The notes below the pieces were generated by a model. The model saw only the letters and a list, made by a program, of their open reading frames with translations, ran no database searches and was not told the DNA's origin. A program made the position numbers and the translations under genes. This document shows, piece by piece, positions 1 through 4,617 of a DNA stretch of 6,531 nt (position 1 is its first letter; the number at the start of each line of letters is the position of its first letter). Origin of the DNA: Halanaerobiales bacterium. Its GTDB lineage: Bacteria; Bacillota; Halanaerobiia; Halanaerobiales; M55B127. The stretch is taken from the NCBI GenBank assembly GCA_021736965.1, contig JAIPEV010000099.1, positions 1-6,531 on the forward strand, given 5' to 3'.

Positions 1-520
1 AAATTTCAATGATTGTAACATTTGTATTTGGATTTTTACGAATCTCATCAGCAAATTCAACTCCAATAAACCCTCCACCAATAATTACTATATCCTTTTT
101 TTCATTCACTTTTTCTTTCATTTCTTTTAATAAATCAAAATCTTTTTTTACTGTATAAACATTCTTTAAATTTACTCCCTCAATTGGTGGTACAAAAGGT
201 TGTGAGCCTACACCTAAGACTAATTTATCATATTTAATTTCTTTATCATCTTTTAATAATACTTTTTTATTATCTCTATCAATTTTAACAACTTCATTAA
301 TAATTAAATCAATACCATTACCAGTTACAGCCTGGTCAGCTATTATATTATTTTCTGGTCCATCAATTGTATGTAATGTATAAGGTATTCCACAAGGTAT
401 AAGTACTTTTTCTTCTTTTCTAACTAATGTAACTTTTTTCTCTGGGTAGTGTTTTCTCGCAGTTATACCAGCCATCAATCCGGCTGCACTACCCCCAATA
501 ATTAATACATCTGTATTCAT
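1..520 (-). CDS. FAD-dependent pyridine nucleotide-disulfide oxidoreductase, N-terminal part (NADH oxidase / CoA-disulfide reductase type)
   Basis: The reverse strand encodes 173 residues from an ATG at 520-518 and runs off the left edge, so the C-terminal part is missing; family members are usually about 440-560 residues. The protein opens MNTDVLIIGGSAAG, the FAD-binding Rossmann motif (Gly9, Gly10, Gly14). Residues 41-47 read IPCGIPY; Cys43 sits where NADH oxidases, NADH peroxidases and CoA-disulfide reductases carry their single redox-active cysteine. KLVLGVGSQP at about 99-108 is the usual FAD-domain segment, and DIVIIGGGFIGVEFA at 143-157 is the second, NAD(P)H-binding Rossmann motif. 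An AAGGAG ribosome site lies just upstream of the ATG, confirming the start. The enzyme is expected to be cytoplasmic and to use NAD(P)H to reduce oxygen, peroxide or a disulfide; the sequence shown does not decide which. It is transcribed divergently from the zinc-ribbon gene at 687. Confidence 0.9.
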   Translation of the reverse strand, partial: MNTDVLIIGGSAAGLMAGITARKHYPEKKVTLVRKEEKVLIPCGIPYTLHTIDGPENNIIADQAVTGNGIDLIINEVVKIDRDNKKVLLKDDKEIKYDKLVLGVGSQPFVPPIEGVNLKNVYTVKKDFDLLKEMKEKVNEKKDIVIIGGGFIGVEFADEIRKNPNTNVTIIEI

Positions 521-561
521 TTTAATTCACTCCTTTTATTTTTATCATATGTTCATTATTA

Positions 562-590
562 ATTATAGCACTCTTTAAAATTAATTTCAA
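562..590 (-). promoter_or_regulatory. Sigma-A type promoter for the oxidoreductase
   Basis: On the reverse strand TTGAAA (590-585) is followed after exactly 17 bases by TATAAT (567-562), which is preceded by TGC and so is also an extended -10. It lies about 40 bases upstream of the oxidoreductase ATG. Consensus and spacing are near ideal; the start point has not been measured. Confidence 0.75.
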
Positions 591-624
591 ATATTATGTT
601 TTTGTTAAAAAAATGTAAATAAAC

Positions 625-652
625 TTGACATTCAATTATAATTCCTTATAAT
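625..652 (+). promoter_or_regulatory. Sigma-A type promoter for the zinc-ribbon gene
   Basis: TTGACA at 625-630 and TATAAT at 647-652 are both perfect consensus boxes, separated by 16 bases. The ATG of the small gene follows 34 bases later. Together with the minus-strand promoter at 562-590 this makes a compact divergent control region with no other obvious operator. Confidence 0.8.
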
Positions 653-686
653 AGATAAAGGTAATTAATTGAAAGGAGGATCAAAA

Positions 687-830
687 ATGAATTTTGGTAA
701 AAAAGTAAAATGTGAAACATGTGGAACAAGAAACTGGTCAGGCAATGAATATTGCGAAAAATGCAGTGGAAAACTTAATTTTGAAAATATTGTTAATATG
801 ACTGAAAAAGTAAAAAAACAAATTGCATAA
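687..830 (+). CDS. Small zinc-ribbon protein, 47 residues
   Basis: This is an intact short gene with a perfect ribosome site (AAAGGAGG at 672-679, eight bases or so before the ATG) and a consensus promoter 34 bases upstream, so it is very probably expressed. The protein, MNFGKKVKCETCGTRNWSGN and onward, has two CxxC knuckles, Cys9/Cys12 and Cys23/Cys26, separated by ten residues: a C-x2-C-x10-C-x2-C zinc ribbon. The C-terminal part (about 31-47) is charged and probably helical. There is no signal peptide or membrane segment. Such tiny ribbons may bind nucleic acid or a partner protein, or act as a structural metal site; the sequence does not say which. The gene is divergent from an NAD(P)H-dependent oxidoreductase, but a functional link is only a possibility. 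I do not recognise a named family. Confidence 0.82.
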   Translation: MNFGKKVKCETCGTRNWSGNEYCEKCSGKLNFENIVNMTEKVKKQIA

Positions 831-857
831 CTTACAAGATCTAACCTTCATAAAAAA

Positions 858-886
858 TCTCTTCTTTTTTCTCTTCTCTCTTTCTC
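858..886 (+). other. 29-base pure pyrimidine tract between the zinc-ribbon gene and the tRNA promoter
   Basis: Every base from 858 to 886 is C or T, directly after an A6 run at 852-857. A6 can pair weakly with T6 at 865-870, but there is no GC-rich stem, so this is not a convincing intrinsic terminator. It may simply be low-complexity intergenic DNA. I see no gene or other signal from 831 to 925. Confidence 0.5.
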
Positions 887-925
887 ACCTTACATATAAT
901 TAATATATCACTAAGATTGTTTCCC

Positions 926-954
926 TTGACAAAAGCTAACAAATATAATAATAT
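926..954 (+). promoter_or_regulatory. Promoter of the tRNA pair
   Basis: TTGACA at 926-931 is a perfect -35 box. The best -10 at standard spacing is TAATAT at 949-954, 17 bases downstream. A better-looking TATAAT at 944-949 is only 12 bases away and so unlikely to be used. Transcription would start near 961, about 40 bases before the tRNA-Tyr gene. Confidence 0.65.
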
Positions 955-1000
955 AAACAAGGATTAAAGTATAGTTTCTAAATCTTAATATAGGTTATTT

Positions 1001-1085
1001 GGAGGGGTGCCCGAGTGGCTAAAGGGAGCAGACTGTAAATCTGCCGGCGATGCCTACAGAGGTTCAAATCCTCTCCCCTCCACCA
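1001..1085 (+). tRNA. tRNA-Tyr (anticodon GUA), CCA encoded
   Basis: This is a full cloverleaf of 85 bases. The acceptor stem GGAGGGG (1001-1007) pairs with CCCCTCC (1075-1081), followed by discriminator A1082 and an encoded CCA (1083-1085). The anticodon stem GCAGA (1028-1032) / TCTGC (1040-1044) encloses CTGTAAA, with anticodon GTA at 1035-1037. The T arm is AGAGG-TTCAAAT-CCTCT. The long variable arm between 1045 and 1057 is the class II form expected of bacterial tRNA-Tyr. It is probably co-transcribed with the tRNA-Gly 13 bases downstream. Confidence 0.98.
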
Positions 1086-1098
1086 TTAATCACAGAAT

Positions 1099-1174
1099 GC
1101 GGAAGTAGCTCAGCTGGTAGAGCATCTCGTTGCCAACGAGAAGGTCGCGGGTTCGAATCCCGTTTTCCGCTCCA
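1099..1174 (+). tRNA. tRNA-Gly (anticodon GCC), CCA encoded
   Basis: This is a standard 76-base tRNA. The acceptor GCGGAAG (1099-1105) pairs with TTTCCGC (1164-1170), with one G-U pair; the discriminator is T1171, as expected for bacterial tRNA-Gly, and CCA is encoded at 1172-1174. The anticodon stem TCTCG (1125-1129) / CGAGA (1137-1141) holds loop TTGCCAA, with GCC at 1132-1134. The T arm is GCGGG-TTCGAAT-CCCGT. No GC-rich terminator follows; only a short T run after the CCA is seen. Confidence 0.98.
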
Positions 1175-1250
1175 TTTTTAAAATAAATTGTGAGAATATT
1201 CAAAAATATACCCAAATAGTTGTATATAGTCATAGTATTTACAAAAGTGG

Positions 1251-1279
1251 TTGATAATTATTTAATACTTTAATATAAT
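1251..1279 (+). promoter_or_regulatory. Promoter of the LacI-family repressor gene
   Basis: TTGATA at 1251-1256 and TATAAT at 1274-1279 are separated by 17 bases, giving a predicted start near 1286, immediately before or at the operator-like palindrome. A second overlapping candidate, TTTACA (1238-1243) with TTTAAT (1261-1266), also has 17-base spacing but a weaker -10. Either would place the operator where a bound repressor blocks transcription. Confidence 0.7.
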
Positions 1280-1285
1280 TAGAAT

Positions 1286-1303
1286 TACTAAAACGTTAAA
1301 GTA
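1286..1303 (+). promoter_or_regulatory. Operator-like palindrome 1 (repressor gene)
   Basis: TACTAAAACGTTAAAGTA is an imperfect palindrome centred on CG, with seven of nine half-site bases symmetric. It matches the copy at 2363-2380 at 17 of 18 positions. A CG-centred palindrome of this size is the typical LacI/GalR-family operator form. It begins about six bases after the -10 box and ends at the ribosome site (AAGGTGA, 1303-1309), so binding here would mean autorepression. Confidence 0.72.
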
Positions 1304-1315
1304 AGGTGAATAAAA

Positions 1316-2338
1316 GTGAGTATTACTATAAAAGATATTGCAAATAAGCTTGATATTTCAGTAACTTCAGTTTCAAAAGCGTTAAATGACAGAGATGATA
1401 TAAGTGAAAAACTAAAAGAGAAAGTTAAAAGAGTTGCAAAGGATTTGGATTATTCTCCAAATACTATAGCTCAAAGGCTTGTGAATAAAAAAAGTAATAC
1501 AATTGGAGTTTTTGTATTGAGCAGACAGCCTGAGAAAAAAATCAAAGAAGAAGAAAATTTTGGGTTTAAATTTTTAACAGGTATATTAGAAGAGTCAAAC
1601 AAAAGAGGGTATGATATATTATTGTTCTCTACTAACAGTGATCTAATAGAAGATAAATCTTATATAAAATTATGCAAAGAAAGAAAAGTAGAAGGAGTAG
1701 TTTTCACCGGATTAAGATTAGACGATCCTCATCTTGAGGAAATAAGTAAATCTGAAATTCCTATAGCAATAATTGATACATATATAGAAGGAGAAAATGT
1801 GGGGTGTATTACTACTGATAATAAATTTGGTGTTAATCAAGCCCTTGATTATTTATGGAGTTTAGGTCATAGGAAAATAGCTATGGTAAACGGACATAAA
1901 GAAGCACAAATCTCAATGACCAGATTAAAATATTATAAGAAATATTTAAATAGAAAAAATTGCTATAATAAAAATTTGGTTTTTGAGGGAGATTTCACAA
2001 TGGAAAGTGGTTATTCTTGTGCTCAAAAGATTATTGATTTAGAGAGAGGAAATAGGCCAACTGCTATTTTTGCAGCCAGTGATTTGATGGCAATTGGCAT
2101 AATAAAAGCTTTTAAAGATAAGGGGATTAAGGTACCTGAGGATGTTTCAATAGTCGGATTTGATAATATATTTACTGGGGAATATATCAGACCATCATTA
2201 ACTACTATTAGCCAAAATGCTATAGAAATGGGAGAAAAAACTATAGAGTGGATTACTGATGATTCAATAAGAAGTAATAAAAAAATATATTTAGAGCCTA
2301 GTTTAATAATAAGAGAATCGTGTAAAAATATTAAATAA
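1316..2338 (+). CDS. LacI/GalR-family transcriptional repressor of the adjacent sugar transporter
   Basis: The protein has 340 residues, the usual LacI-family length. Residues 5-24 (IKDIANKLDISVTSVSKALN) are the helix-turn-helix, followed by the hinge YSPNTIAQRL at about 46-55 that inserts into the centre of CG operators. From about 62 (TIGVFV) it is a periplasmic-binding-protein-like effector domain: PTAIFAASDLMAIG at 248-261, VPEDVSIVGFDN at 273-284 and RPSLTTI at 292-298 are hallmark motifs. The start is GTG at 1316, with AAGGTGA seven bases upstream; later ATGs would cut into the helix-turn-helix. The same near-palindrome lies before this gene and before the binding-protein gene 65 bases downstream. 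The inference is a cytoplasmic repressor that senses the transported sugar or a derivative and controls itself and the transporter. The effector is unknown. Confidence 0.95.
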   Translation: MSITIKDIANKLDISVTSVSKALNDRDDISEKLKEKVKRVAKDLDYSPNTIAQRLVNKKSNTIGVFVLSRQPEKKIKEEENFGFKFLTGILEESNKRGYDILLFSTNSDLIEDKSYIKLCKERKVEGVVFTGLRLDDPHLEEISKSEIPIAIIDTYIEGENVGCITTDNKFGVNQALDYLWSLGHRKIAMVNGHKEAQISMTRLKYYKKYLNRKNCYNKNLVFEGDFTMESGYSCAQKIIDLERGNRPTAIFAASDLMAIGIIKAFKDKGIKVPEDVSIVGFDNIFTGEYIRPSLTTISQNAIEMGEKTIEWITDDSIRSNKKIYLEPSLIIRESCKNIK

Positions 2339-2342
2339 GGGG

Positions 2343-2351
2343 TGGTATAAA
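2343..2351 (+). promoter_or_regulatory. Possible extended -10 promoter for the transporter operon
   Basis: TGGTATAAA is an extended -10 (TG-N-TATAAA) sitting just after the repressor stop codon. The only -35-like sequence, TGTAAA at 2321-2326, is weak and 19 bases away. The predicted start near 2358 would place the palindrome at 2363-2380 just downstream, the same arrangement as at the repressor gene; that parallel is the main support. Confidence 0.45.
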
Positions 2352-2362
2352 TATTTTAGACT

Positions 2363-2380
2363 TACTTAAACGTTAAAGTA
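2363..2380 (+). promoter_or_regulatory. Operator-like palindrome 2 (binding-protein gene)
   Basis: TACTTAAACGTTAAAGTA is a near-perfect CG-centred palindrome, with eight of nine half-site bases symmetric. It differs from the 1286-1303 copy at a single base. It lies between the repressor stop and the binding-protein ribosome site (AGGAGG, 2391-2396). It is a likely target of the LacI-family protein encoded immediately upstream. I did not see a third copy in front of the permease genes. Confidence 0.75.
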
Positions 2381-2402
2381 TCTCAAAAACAGGAGGGTAA
2401 AT

Positions 2403-3656
2403 ATGAAAAAATTATTAATTTTTATGTTAATGATGTTATTTGTTTTATCTGTTTCAACAATCTCATTTGCAGCTACTGATGTAAGAATATCAGGATTTGG
2501 GGGTATTGATCAAAATATTGTTGAGGAGTTAATTGCAAACTTTGTTGAACCTGAATTACAGGATGAAGGAATTACTGTTAGTTATGAACCAGTTGCAGAT
2601 AATTATCAAAGTGTTTTACTGAATTCACTATCTGCAGGTACTGGAGCAGATCTCTTTTATATGGATATTTTCTGGGCACAAAATGTAATATCAAAGGGAT
2701 TAGTTGAACCTTTAGATGGTTATATGAAAGAATCTGATATGCTAGCTAAAAATGACATTATTAACTCATTAGTTGAAGGGTTTACTTATCAGGGAAAATT
2801 ATATGGAATACCTAAAGACTTTAACTCATTAGCTCTCTTTTATAACAAAGATCTATTTGATGTAGCAGGTGTTGAATATCCTAATCGTGATGATACTTGG
2901 AAAACTTTAGAAGAAAAATTAGCAGCAGTAACGGCAGTAGATGATGAGTTTATAGGAATGGCATTACAGCCTGAATATGCTAGAATGGGTGCTTTTGCTT
3001 ATGCAAATCGGTGGGATAAATTTGATGACCAAGGAGATACTGATCTTTTAGATGAGAGATTCCAAAATGCTTTTGCTTGGTATACTGGTTTAAAAGATAA
3101 GGGTCTTGGTACTATGCCAGCTGATATAGGCAAAGGATGGGGTGGTGGAGCATTTGCCACTGGTAAGGTTGCAACATGTATAGAAGGAGCTTGGATATTA
3201 GGTTTCTTAAGAGATCAAGCCCCTAATTTACAATATGGAGCCACATTGTTACCAAAAAGTCCAATTACAGATCAAAGAGGTAACTTTATATATACAGTTG
3301 CCTGGGGTATGAACAAAGAATCAAAAAATAAAGAAGAAGCTTTTAGAGTTCTTGAATTATTAACTTCTAAAGAAGCTCAACAGTGGGTTTTAGAAAGAGG
3401 ACTTGCCATACCGAGTAGAAAAAGTCTAGCAGATAATCCTTACTTTGATAAAGATACTGCTGAAGCAAAGGCTAATAAGGTTGTTTTTGAAGGTGCTTCT
3501 AATGGTCATGTAAAACCATTTAGTTTTAGAGATTATGGTGGAGAATGGATGGAGCCTGTAAATACTGCCTTAAATGAAGTGATGAGTGGACAAGCAACTT
3601 TAGAAGAAGCATTAAAACAAGCTCAAGAAAGATTAGAAGAAGATATTATGAATTAA
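2403..3656 (+). CDS. Extracytoplasmic sugar-binding protein of an ABC transporter (family 1, UgpB/MalE-like)
   Basis: The 417-residue protein matches the length of family-1 carbohydrate-binding proteins. Residues 1-23 form a signal peptide: MKK, a hydrophobic core, then SFA followed by AT, a good type I cleavage site after Ala23. There is no lipobox cysteine, so the mature protein is predicted to be soluble. Family landmarks in order are GADLFYMDIFWAQNVISKGLVEPLD (81-105, a long conserved block), YGIPKDFNSLALFYNKDLF (134-152), GKVATCIEGAWILG (254-267) and WVLERGLAIPSRKSL (328-342). It would bind a sugar outside the cytoplasmic membrane and deliver it to the two permeases encoded downstream. 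An AGGAGGG ribosome site at 2391-2397 fixes the ATG. A strong terminator hairpin follows 11 bases after the stop, so this gene is probably expressed above the permeases. The ligand cannot be read from the sequence. Confidence 0.95.
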   Translation: MKKLLIFMLMMLFVLSVSTISFAATDVRISGFGGIDQNIVEELIANFVEPELQDEGITVSYEPVADNYQSVLLNSLSAGTGADLFYMDIFWAQNVISKGLVEPLDGYMKESDMLAKNDIINSLVEGFTYQGKLYGIPKDFNSLALFYNKDLFDVAGVEYPNRDDTWKTLEEKLAAVTAVDDEFIGMALQPEYARMGAFAYANRWDKFDDQGDTDLLDERFQNAFAWYTGLKDKGLGTMPADIGKGWGGGAFATGKVATCIEGAWILGFLRDQAPNLQYGATLLPKSPITDQRGNFIYTVAWGMNKESKNKEEAFRVLELLTSKEAQQWVLERGLAIPSRKSLADNPYFDKDTAEAKANKVVFEGASNGHVKPFSFRDYGGEWMEPVNTALNEVMSGQATLEEALKQAQERLEEDIMN

Positions 3657-3667
3657 ATGAAGTGATT

Positions 3668-3707
3668 TATAAATAAGCGGGATTATTTTTTCCCGCTTAT
3701 TTATATT
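3668..3707 (+). terminator. Intrinsic terminator / attenuator between the binding protein and the permeases
   Basis: A perfect 15-base-pair stem, 3668-3682 with 3691-3705, has GC-rich core AAGCGGGA / TCCCGCTT and an eight-base T-rich loop. The downstream arm continues into TTATTTATATT, a U-rich tail. It begins 11 bases after the binding-protein stop. Such hairpins between a binding-protein gene and its permease genes commonly make the binding protein more abundant. The candidate intron 5' end (GTGTG) starts two bases after the stem. Confidence 0.85.
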
Positions 3708-4079
3708 GTGTGTTTTGAAAATTACATTTATAATAACTGAAAGTCATATCTGTGCTTTTAGTTTGGTATATAGTTAAGATATTTTGGTACTCACAGGCAA
3801 AATAAACAAAGAACTGAGAAAAAAAACATCAGCTTAATTTTAAAATATGGTGCATGAAGTCGATAATAACAGTCTGTTTACTGTGAAGAGTAATTTATAG
3901 AAGTCGATCTGTACTATTCATTTGAAAAATTGTGTTAATCAGTGTTGTCATTTAAAGATGATGATTTATCTTGATCATGAAGAAATCTAATATTAATCCA
4001 TTATTCATACAGGAATGCTGGGTCTATAAGTGTGATTAGGGCAAAATGACAGTAAAGCAATAAAACTAATCGTAGGAAT

Positions 4080-4122
4080 CTCTGTTTAAATCTATCGCCA
4101 AAAGACAGGATAGTAAACAGAG
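4080..4122 (+). other. Stable hairpin inside the noncoding region
   Basis: CTCTGTTTA (4080-4088) pairs perfectly with TAAACAGAG (4114-4122). Inside it, after a three-base bulge on the 5' side, CTATC (4092-4096) pairs with GATAG (4109-4113), leaving a 12-base loop GCCAAAAGACAG. Fourteen Watson-Crick pairs in 43 bases indicate a real RNA element, probably a domain I subdomain if the region is a group II intron. Confidence 0.7.
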
Positions 4123-4528
4123 GCATAACTTAAAAATTAAAAATCTATACAGAGTATTGACGACACTGTAAAATTTATAGTTGGTTTGAGGGCTATAAAA
4201 TTATTTATACGAGAGAAAACAAACTTAAATGAAGAATTCTAATGTTATCAGTAGTTGTGAGATAAAATAAAAATGGCTGATTAATTTAATAGCAGTCTAG
4301 ATGTAAATAGAGTTTATCGAATCTATTGGATGATTAGCTTGATGAGAAAGAAAAACTATAGACTAATCAGGTTAGAAATTATATGAGTTAAGTAGTGGTA
4401 TATAAGAAGTTCGAATCTGTTTTTTAATAGAACTGGTAATATAATAAAAGACAGGGGTTAATTAGACTTGATTATCGTGTTAAAGATCGGTAAATCAATT
4501 ACTTCTTATAGGAGACAATGGGAATAAT

Positions 4529-4561
4529 AAACTGAATACGAGAAAAGCGTATGTGCAGTTT
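4529..4561 (+). other. Group II intron domain V-like hairpin
   Basis: The lower strands AAACTGAAT (4529-4537) and GTGCAGTTT (4553-4561) pair with one A-G mismatch. A two-base bulge, AT at 4551-4552, lies on the 3' side at the place of the conserved domain V bulge. The upper stem is ACG / CGT with a GAAA-containing cap. Compared with the usual 34-base form it is one base short in the upper stem. At the catalytic-triad position it reads AAC rather than AGC or CGC, replacing the conserved G-U wobble by A-U. It could be a degenerate or an unusual domain V. Confidence 0.55.
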
Positions 4562-4568
4562 GACAAAA

Positions 4569-4599
4569 GGATTCAGCTGAGAAGCTTCTCCTACCCAAT
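4569..4599 (+). other. Domain VI-like hairpin and putative 3' splice site
   Basis: GGA (4569-4571) pairs with TCC (4589-4591). Above an internal loop, AGCT (4575-4578) pairs with AGCT (4583-4586), closed by a GAGA tetraloop. The strand continues TACCCAAT, so A4593 is unpaired and seven bases from the end at 4599, as for the branch-point A of bacterial introns ending CUAC-N3-AY. The helix normally found below the bulged A is not evident, which argues for decay or a variant form. Confidence 0.5.
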
Positions 4600-4617
4600 T
4601 TTAAAGGAGGGCAAAAT

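Larger units (their letters stand above)
3708..4599 (+). ncRNA. Probable ORF-less group II intron or its remnant (5' end uncertain)
   Basis: No plausible gene with a start and ribosome site is seen in this 892-base stretch, but it is rich in complementary segments. The 3' end follows the bacterial group II plan: a 33-base domain V-like hairpin (4529-4561), a domain VI-like hairpin (4569-4591) and terminal CTACCCAAT (4591-4599), with A4593 seven bases from the end, where the branch-point A lies, and a terminal AY. GTGTG at 3708-3712 matches the 5' consensus GUGYG. Further in, GGTGCATGAAGTC (3849-3861) and ACTGTGAAG (3880-3888) resemble, from memory, domain I segments of known introns. A long-range helix joins 4401-4410 perfectly to 4501-4510. 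No reverse transcriptase is encoded. Known: class C introns insert just after terminator hairpins, as here. Alternatives are another large structured RNA, or a decayed intron that no longer splices. GTGTG at 4030, or a lost 5' end near 3836, would be other starts. Confidence 0.55.

Noticed and set aside
852..886. Terminator after the zinc-ribbon gene (A6 ... T6)
   Set aside because: The only possible stem is six A-T pairs with no GC core, too weak to call a terminator.
944..949. TATAAT as the -10 box of the tRNA promoter
   Set aside because: It is only 12 bases from the TTGACA at 926-931; TAATAT at 949-954 has the correct 17-base spacing.
2363..2380. Catabolite-control (cre) site
   Set aside because: The core AAACGTT resembles cre, but the outer bases (TG at the left, CA at the right of the cre consensus) do not match, and the shared symmetric copies next to a LacI-family gene favour a local operator.
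4157..4199. TTGACG with downstream TAAAAT / TATAGT / TATAAA as an internal promoter
   Set aside because: The spacings are 6, 13 and 31 bases, none suitable for a sigma-A promoter.
4560..4565. Perfect TTGACA that could be a -35 box for the permease genes
   Set aside because: No -10-like sequence lies 16-18 bases downstream (the bases there are within GAAGCTTCTC), and the hexamer overlaps the end of the domain V-like hairpin.
3657..4617. A decayed protein-coding gene filling the long gap
   Set aside because: I saw no convincing start with a ribosome site, no long frame on either strand and no recognisable residual protein motif, whereas complementary RNA strands are frequent.
3657..4617. CRISPR array or tandem repeat
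   Set aside because: Repeated words such as GAAGTCGAT and GATTAG occur only twice, without regular spacing or repeat length.
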